Source of the DNA: Prescottella defluvii | GTDB lineage: Bacteria; Actinomycetota; Actinomycetes; Mycobacteriales; Mycobacteriaceae | Length of the DNA: 64,000 bases | Direction: 5' to 3' | NCBI GenBank assembly: GCA_029690005.1 | Contig: CP121458.1 | Coordinates: forward strand, 4,092,001 to 4,156,000 | In this document: positions 29,901-38,900 of the stretch, one piece after another | Position numbering within the stretch: the first letter of the stretch is position 1 | Layout of the letters: the number at the start of each line of letters is the position of its first letter | Position numbers and translations under genes: made by a program | Notes under the pieces: generated by a model | What the model was told of the DNA's origin: nothing | Seen by the model: only the letters and a program-made list of their open reading frames with translations | Database searches by the model: none

Positions 29901-31121
29901 TCAGCATGCCTCCGTCGCCGCGGCCGTGCGCGTCGAAAGGCGGATATCGAGCCACCACACGACCAGCACCGCGAGCGACAGCGCCGCGCCCGCCCAGCAG
30001 ACACCGGCCCAGCCGTGCGTGGCCCACACGAGCGAGCCGAGCGCGGATCCGGCGGCCCCGCCGACGAAGTATCCGGTCATGTACACCGCGGTGACCCGCG
30101 ACCGCGCCTGCGGTGCAAGCGCGTAGATGACGCCCTGGTTGCTCACGTGCACGCACTTGAGCGCGACGTCGGAGACGAGTACCGCCAGGACGAACGCGAT
30201 CAGGCTGCTCGCGCCGAGCCCGAACAGTACCCAGGATGCCAGCAACACGAGCGCTCCGACGCCTGCGGTGGCGCGTGCCAGACCCCGGTCGGCGAGGCGT
30301 CCCGCGACATTCGCCATGACGGCGCCGGCGACGCCCGCGAGTCCGACCAGACCGATCGCGACATCGTCGAGGTTGAACGGTTCGGCCGCGAGCACGAACG
30401 CCATGGCGGCGAACACGGTGCTGGCGGCCGCGAAGCTGAGGGCACTCATCGCGGTGGCGGTCCGCAGTCGCGGCTGGTCGCGCAGCAGCGTCCCCATCGA
30501 GGCGAGGATCGCGCCGTAGCCGAGGCCGTGCCGATCGCGCGAACTCGGCAGGGCACGCCACAGGACGACGGCGACCAGGAGCATCGCGATCGCGTTGAGG
30601 CGGTACACGGTCTGCCACCCGCCGAACGGGGTGAGCAGGCCGGCGACGCTGCGGGCCAGCAGGATCCCGACCATGAGACCGCTCATCACCGTCCCGACGG
30701 CCGTGGCCGCCCGGCCCGGCTCGGCCAGCGCGGCCGCGAACGGGACCAGCACCTGCGCGGCCACCGAGAACAGACCGGCCATCGCGGTGCCGACCATGAG
30801 CCAGCCGATCGACGGTGCGACACCGCACACGCCCTGCCCGACCGCCGCGAGCACCATCAACCCGACGCTGAGCACTCGCCGATCGACGAGGTCACCGAGC
30901 GGGACGAGGAACAGCAGGCCGAGGCCGTAGAACACCTGCGACAACGTCACCGTCATCGCTGCCGTCGACTGGTCCACCCCGAGGGCTGTGGCGATCGAGT
31001 CCAGCAGAGGCTGGTTGAAGTAGTTTCCGCCTACGCACAGGCCGGTCGCGACGGCCATGACGAGCAGGAGCCCGGGCGACAGCGCCGGGCGAGTGGGAAT
31101 TCGGGTTTCGGTGACGCTCAC
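29901..31121 (-). CDS. Major facilitator superfamily transporter
   Basis: Intact 406 residues, about 12 transmembrane segments. Family-type features are GLCVGGNYFNQPLLDSIATA in the first helix, PLGDLVDRRVLSVGLMVLA in the loop 2-3 region, and FVLAAEPFNLDDVAIGLVGL near the middle. Resembles drug/sugar effluxers of the YbcL/YnfM type. Substrate unknown. Divergent from a LysR regulator over an 88-bp AT-richer region, the classical LysR-controlled arrangement. Confidence 0.85.
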   Translation of the reverse strand: MSVTETRIPTRPALSPGLLLVMAVATGLCVGGNYFNQPLLDSIATALGVDQSTAAMTVTLSQVFYGLGLLFLVPLGDLVDRRVLSVGLMVLAAVGQGVCGVAPSIGWLMVGTAMAGLFSVAAQVLVPFAAALAEPGRAATAVGTVMSGLMVGILLARSVAGLLTPFGGWQTVYRLNAIAMLLVAVVLWRALPSSRDRHGLGYGAILASMGTLLRDQPRLRTATAMSALSFAAASTVFAAMAFVLAAEPFNLDDVAIGLVGLAGVAGAVMANVAGRLADRGLARATAGVGALVLLASWVLFGLGASSLIAFVLAVLVSDVALKCVHVSNQGVIYALAPQARSRVTAVYMTGYFVGGAAGSALGSLVWATHGWAGVCWAGAALSLAVLVVWWLDIRLSTRTAAATEAC

Positions 31122-31209
31122 CCCGAGAATTCTTTACCCCTACGAATCATCTGTCTAACATCTGAATCAGATCGAACTGATCGTGATTGGCGATGACATG
31201 GAGGGCGCG

Positions 31210-32088
31210 ATGGAACTGCGACAACTGCGCTACGCGCTCGCCGTGGCCGAGGAACGGCACTTCACCGGGCCGCCGCTCGATTGCACGTCGCCCAGTCGGC
31301 GCTGAGCCACCAGGTGCGGCAGCTCGAGCATGAACTCGGCACTCCCCTGTTCACCCGCACCAACCGCCGCGTCGAACTCACCGACGCCGGCGAGTCGTTC
31401 GTCCTCCGCGCCAGGGAGGTCCTCGCCGCCACCGACCGGCTGCACGGAGAGGTGTCGGCGACCGGGCGCCCCGTCACCGGCACCCTCCGGATCGGCACCA
31501 TCACGACCCTCACCCAGATCGACCTCGCCGCACTGATTCGCGCGTTCCTCGACACCCACCCCGGCGTGGACGTGCACGTCACGTCGTCGATGAGCGAAGC
31601 GATCGTCGAGCAGGTCGAGAACGGGGAACTCGACCTCGGATTCATCGGCCTGTGGCACACCCGCCCCCGGGCGGATCTGACGGCCCGCGTCCTGGGCACC
31701 GAGCAACTCGTCGCCGTCGTCGGACGCGACCACCCGTGGGCCGGCCGCGCCGCGGTGACACTGCGCGACCTCGCGGAGGTGCCCACCGTCGAGCTTCCCG
31801 AGGGCACCGGTGCCCGGCGCCAGAGCGACGACGCCTTCGCGATGGCTGGTCTCCCCGAACGGTCGTCGCCCAGGCTGGGTCGGCGACGCTCGTCGCCGCG
31901 CTCACCGCGGCAGGTGTCGGCGTCGGCTTCCTACCCGAATCCGACGCCGTCACCCGCCCCGAGCTGCACTTGCTCCGCATCGCGGACGCACCCATCCGCA
32001 CGGTGCACATGATCAGCAAGCCGACCCTGGTGACGCCGCCGGGCGGGCGTTCACCGACCTCGTCGACCGACACCTGAGCGACAGCTAG
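31210..32088 (+). CDS. LysR-family transcriptional regulator (three frame breaks)
   Basis: About 293 residues. ATG 31210 lies seven bases after GGAGGG. The HTH reads MELRQLRYALAVAEERHFTR then, after a missing C at about 31269, AAARLHVAQSALSHQVRQLE. The effector domain (RIGTITTLTQIDLAALIRAF, VAVVGRDHPWAGR) is in the second frame. Missing bases at about 31857 (LPRTVVAQAGSATLV) and 32040 move the end to AFTDLVDRHLSDS and TAG 32086-32088. Probably controls the divergent MFS and PIG-L genes. Its stop is next to that of the small membrane protein on the other strand. Confidence 0.88.
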
Positions 32089-32265
32089 CTACAGCCGGTG
32101 CTTGTCGGCGGTGTCGGAGCTGCTCGACATGGCCTTGAACAGCATGTAGACGCCGAAGACGATCGCACTCATCGCCAGGATCCAGAACAGCCCCTTCATC
32201 ACGACCCCGATCAGCGCGAACGCGATCCAGATCAGCGCCACGATGCCGACAATCTTCCAGAACAC
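32089..32265 (-). CDS. Small hydrophobic membrane protein (58 aa)
   Basis: GTG at 32263-32265, seven bases after a strong AGGAGG. Product begins MFWKIVGIVALIWIAFALI and has two transmembrane segments (about residues 4-22 and 26-45) separated by VMKG, then a polar tail (SSSSDTADKHRL). The stop is directly against the LysR stop. Codon use is like neighbouring genes. Function unknown. Confidence 0.75.
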   Translation of the reverse strand: MFWKIVGIVALIWIAFALIGVVMKGLFWILAMSAIVFGVYMLFKAMSSSSDTADKHRL

Positions 32266-32512
32266 GATGTGCCTCCTGCTTGGTCCTCACCGTCGATCCT
32301 ACGACCGCGGCAACTCGATCGTGGCGTGCGAGGACACGGAAATCACCAGCTCAGCGGCAAGATCAGGGAAAGATGGGGGTTCACCCTGACGCCCCCGAAC
32401 CGGCCTGGCATGCGTCCTCGCGGCTCGGTTGACATAAGCTCGGCAGGTTGGACCGATCCGTCCCGTTCGCGAATACACAGGAGAAGTCGATAGTCGTGCC
32501 GCCGACATCCCC

Positions 32513-33106
32513 ATGGGCACTCCCCGCAACACCGCTCGTGATCTTGCGCAGATCGCCGTCTTCGCAGCCCTCATCGTCGCTTTGGGGCTTCCCGGCACGA
32601 TCAACATCGGCGGCTCCGCCGTCCCGATCACGCTGCAGACCCTCGGCGTCATGCTCGCCGGCGCGCTCCTCGGCCCGCGCAAGGGAACCCTCGCGGTGCT
32701 GACGGTCATCGTTCTCGGCCTGGCACTGCCGGTCCTGGCCGGCGGACGCACCTCGCTGGTCTCCCTGTCCAGCCCGACGGCCGGCTTCCTCATCGGCTGG
32801 TTGCCGACCGCCGCGATCATCGGCTGGCTGAGCTATCGAATGCTGCCCAAGTACAACGTGCTCGCGGGTGTCGCGATCGATCTGCTCGGCGGCGTCGTGG
32901 TGCTGTACGCGTTCGGTATCGCCGGCATGCTGCTCAAGACCGACATGACGGTGTCCGCCGCGTTCGCAGCCAACCTCACCTTCCTGCCCGGTGACGTCAT
33001 CAAGGCGGTCGTCGCTGCCGGCGTCGCGGCCCAGGTGCACCGCGCCTACCCGGCCCTCGCGGCCTCCCGCGTTCCGACCGTCCCGGTCCGGGCCGACGCC
33101 GCGTAG
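32513..33106 (+). CDS. bioY: Biotin transporter BioY, substrate-binding S-component
   Basis: 197 residues from ATG 32513. Six hydrophobic segments with family-specific LGLPGTINIGGSAVPITLQT and GALLGPRKGTLAV, and SLVSLSSPTAGFLIGWLP. BioY binds biotin and works alone or with an ECF module, here encoded next. A GAGGAGAAG-like ribosome site (AGGAG at 32479) is 30 bases before this ATG but suits a GTG at 32496 in another frame, which would join this frame if one C were missing before 32513, so the start may be 32496. First gene of bioYMN. Confidence 0.9.
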   Translation: MGTPRNTARDLAQIAVFAALIVALGLPGTINIGGSAVPITLQTLGVMLAGALLGPRKGTLAVLTVIVLGLALPVLAGGRTSLVSLSSPTAGFLIGWLPTAAIIGWLSYRMLPKYNVLAGVAIDLLGGVVVLYAFGIAGMLLKTDMTVSAAFAANLTFLPGDVIKAVVAAGVAAQVHRAYPALAASRVPTVPVRADAA

Positions 33107-33120
33107 TCACACCCTGCACG

Positions 33121-33799
33121 ATGAGCGAGATCCGGTTCGAGGCCGTCCACCATTCGTACGGTGAGCGCACGGTGCTGGACGGCATCGATCTCACGCTCAC
33201 CGAGGCCCGCATCGGGATCATCGGCGCGAACGGCAGCGGCAAGTCCACGCTGGCACGGATGATCAACGGTCTCGTCACCCCGACGTCCGGGGCCGTGACC
33301 GTGGACGAGTCGACACCGCCCGCAAGGGCCGACAGGTGCGGCGGAAGGTCGGGTTCGTCTTCACCGACCCGGATCACCAGATCGTCATGCCGACGGTGTC
33401 GGAGGACATCGCCTTCTCGCTGCGCCGCAGTTCGCTGAGCAAGAGCGAGCGCGCCGACCGGGTCGCGCAGGTGCTCTCCGACTTCGGGCTGGGCGGGCAC
33501 GCGGACCACCCCACGCACCTGCTCTCGGGCGGCCAGAAGCAGCTGCTGGCACTCGCCGCGGTCATGGTCACCGAACCCGACGTCATCGTCGCCGACAGCC
33601 CACCACGCTCCTGGATCTGCGCAACGCGCGGTTGATGCGCTCCACGCTGGCGGGCCTGCGGCAGCAACTCGTCGTGGTGACGCGCCACCTGGATCTGCTC
33701 GACGACTTCGACCGAGTGATCGTGATCGACGGCGGTCGCGTCGCCGCCGACGGCGCCCCCATGGATGCGATAGCGCACTATCGCGAGCTGGTCGGATGA
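33121..33799 (+). CDS. bioM: Biotin ECF transporter ATPase BioM (two frame breaks)
   Basis: About 226 residues. Walker A GIIGANGSGKSTLARMINGL is in the first frame; a missing G at about 33308 (in VDGVDTARKGRQV) leads to FTDPDHQIVMPTVSEDIAFS (Q-loop) and LSGGQKQLLALAAVM (signature); a missing base at about 33597 breaks the Walker B ADEPTTLLDLRNA, after which HLDLLDDFDRVIVIDGGRV follows. Powers biotin import. Ends in a 4-base overlap with bioN. Confidence 0.9.
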
Positions 33800-34399
33800 C
33801 GACGCTCGGTCTCTACACCCCGGCACGTCACTGCTGCACCGGATGTCTCCGGGACCGAAACTGATCGCGATGGTCGTCGCCATCCTCGCGGTGACGATTC
33901 TGGTGCGTCAGCCGTGGCAGCTGGTTCCGCCGTCCTGGCGGTCGCCGCGTGCTACGCCGTTGCCCGCATCCCCGCATGGGTCGCGCTGTCACAGCTGCGG
34001 CCTTTGCTGTGGGCGCTATTGCTCATCGGGGTGTTCCAGGTCGTCTTCACGGGTTGGGCACGGGCGTTGGTGGTGTGCGGCACGATCCTGCTGGCCGTGG
34101 CACTCGCGGCCCTGGTCACGCTCACCACGCGGGTGACCGACATGCTCGACACGATCAGTCGCGCCCTGCGCCCGCTGCGCCACGTGGGGGTGAACCCCGA
34201 CCGCGCGGGCCTCGTGCTCGCGATGACGCTGCGCTGCATTCCGCTCCTCACCGGCATCGTGCAGCAGGTATCCGACGCCCGTAAGGCCCGCGGCCTCGGG
34301 TTCTCGCTGCGCGCGCTGGCGGTCCCGGTGGTTGTGTCGGCGCTGATGACCGCCGAGGCGATGGGCGACGCTCTCGCCGCCCGCGGGGTCGACGACTGA
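33796..34399 (+). CDS. bioN: Biotin ECF transporter transmembrane protein BioN (two frame breaks)
   Basis: About 201 residues, EcfT family. Starts MTTLGLYTPGTSLLHRMSPG (missing C at about 33825), then VVAILAVTILVRQPWQL, and after a second missing base at about 33925 GSAVLAVAACYAVARIPAW and the coupling-helix motif DARKARGLG near the end. Connects BioM to BioY. Converges on pspM with three bases between stops. Confidence 0.88.
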
Positions 34400-34402
34400 C
34401 CG

Positions 34403-35172
34403 TCAGGAGCGGTAGCGGCGGTCGATCTCGTCGACCTCGCCGAGTGCCACGGCCCAGCCCTCGAGCCGGTCGGACGCCGACAGCAGGTCCTGACGCTGCT
34501 GTCCGAGCAGTGTGTACGACGACGACTGCGCCGGGGCCGTCATCTTCGCCGCCGCCGTGACGAGACCCTCGTACTGTGCGACGCCGACGTCGATCTGCTG
34601 GACGGCCGCACGAATCGACTGTTCCAGGTGGGTGGCCGCCGAGGCCGTTCCCGACCCGCGCTCTCCATCGCGACGACGTCGGACGCGACCGTCCGCAGGG
34701 CCGTGGACGCGGCCCGGGCGGTTTCACCGGTGCGGTCGAGCTCGTCGACGTCGACGACCGCCGACCGGGTCAGGACACCGATCAGCTGTTGCAGGCTGTT
34801 CTCGGCGTTCGCCAGGCGCTCCATCGGCGCACGGGCCGAGGAACCGATCGGGGGCAGCGGTTGCCGCGACGCTGCTGCGGGCGGCAGCGGGGTCGCCGTC
34901 AGTTGGCGGTAGCTGCTGAGCGCGACCACCGCCGGGATCGCGAACAGGGCCGCAGCGCCTCCGGTGGCCACCATCGTCCAGTCGGGGGCCGACGCGGCCG
35001 CGAGTGATGCCGCGCCCACGACGCTCGCCCCGGACGCGATACCGAAGCGGGTGGCGCGTTTGCGGGCGCGTCGACGCTTGCGCAGCGTCCGTTCGCGCGG
35101 ATCGGACCAGCGCCGCATCGTGTCGGCGACGCTCCCGCCGACCTCCCGCAGCACACTCTGCGCACTGTCCAT
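34403..35172 (-). CDS. PspM-like membrane protein of the Psp system (frame broken)
   Basis: About 256 residues. Basic N-terminus (RTLRKRRRARKRATRFG), two close transmembrane segments (GIASGASVVGAASLAAASAP and TMVATGGAAALFAIPAVVAL), then an extended helical coiled C-terminus. A missing C near 34655 shifts to RSGTASAATHLEQSIRAAVQ through EIDRRYRS. It occupies the place of Rv2743c (PspM) downstream of pspA, where PspM binds PspA at the membrane. A start upstream (35270, MSNTRGGRSGKQSG) would require one indel at about 35225. No counterpart of PspN follows. Confidence 0.7.
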
Positions 35173-35217
35173 CGCTGCGGCCGCGCTCGAGGCGAACCCG
35201 GAGCCGTCACCGAAGAC

Positions 35218-35258
35218 AGAGGCGGCCGGCCGGACTGCTTCCCGGACCGGCCGCCTCT
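35218..35258 (-). terminator. Strong hairpin between pspA and pspM
   Basis: AGAGGCGGCCGG and its complement flank a 17-base inner region that itself pairs partly (TCCGG and CCGGA). No T-run. May reduce pspM relative to pspA, or lie inside the pspM leader/N-terminal codons. Confidence 0.5.
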
Positions 35259-35300
35259 CGTGTTGCTCATCGAACCGTCTTCGCGTCGCTGTGGGGTTCG

Positions 35301-36125
35301 CTACTGCGCGGCGGTCTCGCCGTTGGACGACGTCGCCGGCGGCTCCACCGCGGGGGCGGGCGTGGCCGGGGCGGCCGCGCTGTTGCCGGACGGCAGGGCC
35401 TCGCCCTTCATGGAGGCGCGGATCTGCTCGAGGCGGCTGTGGCCCGCCATCTGCACGCTCGCCTGCTGGACCTCCATCATGCGGCCCTGAACGGAGTTCT
35501 GGGCGAGCTCCGCGGCGCCGAGCGCGTTGGCGTAGCGCTGCTCGATCTTCTCGCGCACCGCGTCGAGGCTGGGCGTGTTGCCCGGCGCCGCGAGGGTCTG
35601 GTCCATCGAGCGCAGCGAGTCGGAAACGCGCTCCTGCATCTTCGCCTGCTCGAGCTGGCTCAGCGGCTTGGTGCGCTCGGCCACCTTCGACTGCAGCGTC
35701 ATCGCGTTCTGCTCGACGGCCTTCTTGGCCTGTGCCGCGGCCTGCAGCGCCTGATCGTGCAGCACCTTCAGGTCCTCGACCGACTGCTCGGCCGTGACCA
35801 GCTGCGCCGCGAACGCCTCCGCAGCGTTGGTGTACTGGATCGCCTTCTCGTTGTCGCCGGCGGTGGCGGCCTGGTCGGCGAGCGTGACAGCCTGACGCGC
35901 GTTGGCGTTGAGCTTCTCGACCTCGTCGAGCTGGCGGCTGAGCTTCATCTCGAGCTGACGCTGGTTGCCGATGACCGACGCAGCCTGCTGGGACAGGGCC
36001 TGGTGCTGACGCTGAGCGTCCTCGATCGCCTGCTGAATCTGAACCTTGGGGTCGGCCTTCTCATCAATCTTGGAATTGAAGAGCGCCATCAGGTACTTCC
36101 ATCCCTTGACGAAAGGATTAGCCAT
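35301..36125 (-). CDS. pspA: Phage shock protein A homologue (PspA/IM30)
   Basis: Intact 274 residues, starting [20 protein letters not shown], the amphipathic membrane-binding helix. Nearly all of residues 25-230 are coiled coil ([37 protein letters not shown]), as in ESCRT-III-like PspA that supports damaged membranes. C-terminal 40 residues are Ala/Pro-rich. Equivalent to Rv2744c. Follows clgR on the same strand by 183 bp with no gene between. In M. tuberculosis pspA also restrains ClgR. Confidence 0.93.
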   Translation of the reverse strand: MANPFVKGWKYLMALFNSKIDEKADPKVQIQQAIEDAQRQHQALSQQAASVIGNQRQLEMKLSRQLDEVEKLNANARQAVTLADQAATAGDNEKAIQYTNAAEAFAAQLVTAEQSVEDLKVLHDQALQAAAQAKKAVEQNAMTLQSKVAERTKPLSQLEQAKMQERVSDSLRSMDQTLAAPGNTPSLDAVREKIEQRYANALGAAELAQNSVQGRMMEVQQASVQMAGHSRLEQIRASMKGEALPSGNSAAAPATPAPAVEPPATSSNGETAAQ

Positions 36126-36308
36126 GGGTTGATCCTGCCTCCATCTGCTGCGCCGCGCGATGCGCGACCCGATGCGCGACCGTCACGCACCGAAATCGGG
36201 GTCTGCCCTGAACTGCTCGCTCGATCACGAAGTCACCGTTCGGCATGTTCGGTGTACCCGAGATCGTTTCTTTCGAATCTATCGGTTTCCGTGGACCGCC
36301 GACACCGC

Positions 36309-36683
36309 TTACGCGGCGGCCAGCGCCCGCGCGGTGGGTGCCGGGATGACGACCCGAGTGTCCTGCGCGATGCGTCCGGTCACCGATTGAGTGTCGGCAC
36401 CGACGCTCTCACGCTGGGCGGTGCCTCGCGAGCCGACTGCCGGCACCGCGCCGACGGCCAGCGTCTCGCTCACGTCGACCAGTACGTCGGACAGCGGGAC
36501 CTCCAGCGCGTCGCAGATCGCTGCGAGCAACTCGCTGGACGCTTCCTTGCGTCCGCGTTCGATCTCGGACAGGTAGCCGAGACTCACCCGCGCGCTGTTC
36601 GACACCTCGCGCAGGGTTCGGCTCTGCGAAACGCGTGTGCGCCGAAGACTGTCACCGATTGCCTCACGCAATAGCAGCGCCAT
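36309..36683 (-). CDS. clgR: Transcriptional regulator ClgR
   Basis: Intact 124 residues. Xre-type [23 protein letters not shown] and [20 protein letters not shown], the ClgR recognition region. C-terminal 45 residues are poorly conserved and end in alanines (TARALAAA), the kind of tail seen by Clp proteases. ClgR activates clpP1P2, clpC and psp genes. A SigE-like promoter lies upstream. Next genes in the same direction are pspA and pspM. Confidence 0.93.
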   Translation of the reverse strand: MALLLREAIGDSLRRTRVSQSRTLREVSNSARVSLGYLSEIERGRKEASSELLAAICDALEVPLSDVLVDVSETLAVGAVPAVGSRGTAQRESVGADTQSVTGRIAQDTRVVIPAPTARALAAA

Positions 36684-36722
36684 CTCGCTCCTCCTTCATC
36701 CGAAACCCCACTCGTGATTACA

Positions 36723-36749
36723 AACGCACGAGTGCGTGTTCTTGGTTCC
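36723..36749 (-). promoter_or_regulatory. SigE-type (ECF) promoter of clgR
   Basis: On the minus strand GGAACC (36749-36744), 18 bases, then GTT (36725-36723), the mycobacterial SigE pattern GGAACY-N18-GTT. The hexamers lie 40-66 bases before the clgR ATG. The spacer contains the palindrome ACGCACTCGTGCGT, a possible autoregulatory site. Confidence 0.7.
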
Positions 36750-36756
36750 CGAAACC

Positions 36757-37243
36757 CTATCGCGCCAGGCGTTCGAGCAAACTCGACACCGCCGCATGAA
36801 CGCAACCGAGTCGGATTTCCCATCGATCGCCGCGCAATTCCAGCGCCGTGACCTCGGTGCCGTCCGGCCCGGATACACCCACGAACACCGTCCGGGGGAA
36901 TGTCCGTCCTGCGAATCAGGTCCGGCCACGCCGGTGAGCCCCACACCCCAGTCTGCGACACACCGACGCGCCGCGCCCTCCGCCAGTTGCGCCGCGGTCC
37001 GACGCGCCACCGGCCCGTCCGCGGCCAGAACATCGGCGTCGACGTCGGCAAGGGTGCCCTTGAGGTCGGTGGCGTAGACGATCAGCCCACCGCGTAGCAC
37101 GGCGCTCGCGCCGGGCACACCGGCGAGGGTTGCCGCGAGCAGACCCGCGGTGAGGGATTCGGCGGTCGCGACGGTCTCGCCGCGACGGATCGGGCTTCGA
37201 TGACGTCACGAGCGGGAACCGCAGCCGTCAACGGGTCGGTCAT
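36757..37243 (-). CDS. CinA C-terminal family protein, nicotinamide-nucleotide amidase (two frame breaks)
   Basis: About 162 residues, only the PncC-type domain. ATG 37241-37243 overlaps the pgsA TGA. After MTDPLTAAVPARDVIEAR, a missing base at about 37190 gives RRGETVATAESLTAGLLAATLAGVPG; the central GLIVYATDLKGTLADVD and VGLTGVAGPDSQDGHSPGT follow, then a missing G at about 36897 and the end VSSLLERLAR. Hydrolyses nicotinamide mononucleotide to nicotinate mononucleotide in NAD salvage (family knowledge). The clgR promoter begins right after its stop. Confidence 0.85.
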
Positions 37244-37874
37244 GCGCCCGCGCGCCTCACCCCGGCCCGGAGCCGGACCGCCTGGACTACGTAGTCGAGG
37301 CCGGTCACGACCGTCAGAGCGACCGCGAGGCCCATCAGCGTCGCGCTGAACGGTGCGAAACCGGCCGGGAGCGGAACCAGGTACAGCCCGATCGCGAGCG
37401 TCTGGACGAGCGTCTTGAGCTTGCCCCGCGGCCCGCGGGAATCACCCCGTGCCGGAGCACCGCGAACCGCATCAGCGTGATGCCCAGTTCGCGTGCGGCG
37501 ATGATGCCGGTCACCCACCACGACAGGTCCCCGAGCATCGACAACCCGACCAGTGCGGCACCGATGAGTGCCTTGTCGGCGATCGGGTCGGCCATCTTCC
37601 CGAAGTCGGTGACGAGTCCGTGTTTGCGGGCCAGCTGGCCGTCGATGCGATCGGTGATCGCCGCCACAGCGAAGATCGACGCGGCGGCGATCCGCCACCC
37701 CGTCGAATGACCACCGTCGGCGAACAGCGCGACCAGGAACACCGGCACCAGCACGATGCGCAGCACCGTGAGAATGTTGGCGATGTTGACGAGCGGAACC
37801 GGGGTGTGTGGCGCGACACCCTCGGCCGGGCGGGCGTCAGGGGCGGCCGTCACGTCGCGGCGCGGCGTGCTCAT
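37240..37874 (-). CDS. pgsA: CDP-diacylglycerol-glycerol-3-phosphate 3-phosphatidyltransferase, PgsA (frame broken)
   Basis: About 211 residues from ATG 37872-37874 (MSTPRRDVTAAPDARPAEGV). The CDP-alcohol phosphotransferase motif D-x2-D-G-x2-A-R-x8-G-x3-D-x3-D is fully present in DRIDGQLARKHGLVTDFG and KMADPIAD. Six predicted membrane helices. A missing G near 37430 in a G run breaks GRGGKLKTLVQTLAIGLYL. Makes phosphatidylglycerol-phosphate. Equivalent to Rv2746c (pgsA3). Followed by cinA with overlap. Confidence 0.9.
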
Positions 37875-37979
37875 GACCGCACCGATCCGACGGTTCGCCC
37901 AGGCACACCCGAGACGAACGGGGCGTGGTGTGGGGCGATGGATCGGGGCGGCACACTGCTCACAATATCGGTTGCGCCT

Positions 37980-38532
37980 ATGACTACTGTGCACCACATG
38001 ACATCTGGGACTCCGACAGCTGGAAGTAACGAGGCTGAAGGGATGAAGGTGCGCCGCGCGCGCACCTCGGACGTACCGGAGATCAAGCGGCTGATCGACA
38101 TCTACGCCGGAAAGATCCTGCTCGAAGAAGAACCTCGTCACGCTGTACGAGGCGGTGCAGGAGTTCTGGGTCGTCGAGGAGGCCGGCGTAGTGATCGGCT
38201 GCGGGGCGATGCACGTCCTGTGGTCCGATCTGGGCGAGGTCCGCACGGTCGCGGTGGATCCGCAGGTGAAGGGCCGCGGCGCCGGGCATCTGGTCGTCGC
38301 GAAGCTCGTCGAGGTGGCCCGCGAACTCGAACTCGAGCGGCTGTTCGTCCTGACCTTCGAGGTGAACTTCTTTGCCAAGCACGGCTTCGCCGAAATCGAG
38401 GGCACGCCCGTCACCGCCGAGGTGTACGCCGAGATGTGCCGCTCCTACGACACCGGCGTCGCCGAGTTCCTCGACCTGAGCTACGTCAAGCCGAATACGC
38501 TGGGTAATACCCGTATGCTGCTGACGCTCTGA
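37980..38532 (+). CDS. argA: Amino-acid N-acetyltransferase, Rv2747/ArgA type (frame broken)
   Basis: GNAT protein of 162-183 residues. It closely follows the M. tuberculosis Rv2747 pattern: VRRARTSDVPEIKRLIDIYA, KNLVTLYEAVQEFWV, HVLWSDLGEVRTVAVDP (acetyl-CoA site near VKGRGAGHLVV), and the end SYDTGVAEFLDLSYVKPNT. One extra A at about 38130 in an A/G run breaks ILLEKNLVT. Starts at 37980, 37998 or 38043 are all possible. Makes N-acetylglutamate for arginine synthesis. Divergent from pgsA. Confidence 0.88.
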
Positions 38533-38561
38533 CGCCTTCCAGAACCCGGGAACGAGGAATC

Positions 38562-38846
38562 ATGCCGCTCTTCGCCGTCCAGTACACCTACGCTCCCGAG
38601 AAGTCCGCCTTGCGCGACGACCACCGGACCGACCACCGGGCGTGGCTCTCCGATCTGGTCCGCCGCGGCATCGTGCACTCGTCCGGCCCGTTCGCCGACG
38701 GCAGCGGCGCCCTCATGATGGCGGAGGCCGACACCGCCGGCGACGTGGAAGCTCTGTTCGACCAGGATCCCTTCGCCATGCGCGACCTGGTCGAGAACCG
38801 CACCGTGCGCGAGTGGATCCCCGTCTTCGGCGTCTTCGTCAAGTAA
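38562..38846 (+). CDS. YciI-family protein
   Basis: Intact 94 residues: MPLFAVQYTYAPEKSALRDD at the start, conserved HRAWLSDLVRRGIVHSSGPF with the His and Gly-Pro of the YCII domain, and FDQDPFAMRDLVEN. YciI-like proteins form ferredoxin-like dimers with a His/Asp pocket; most have no known reaction. 29 bp after argA, so probably in one message, ended by the hairpin that follows. Confidence 0.88.
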   Translation: MPLFAVQYTYAPEKSALRDDHRTDHRAWLSDLVRRGIVHSSGPFADGSGALMMAEADTAGDVEALFDQDPFAMRDLVENRTVREWIPVFGVFVK

Positions 38847-38849
38847 CTC

Positions 38850-38894
38850 ACGCACGGAACCCGCGGCACCGTCGGCGCCGCGGGTTCCGTGCGT
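38850..38894. terminator. Bidirectional terminator, yciI and terC
   Basis: Perfect 18-bp stem (ACGCACGGAACCCGCGGC and its complement) with a 9-base loop, followed by TTT on the plus strand. Confidence 0.92.
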
Positions 38895-38900
38895 TTCGAC

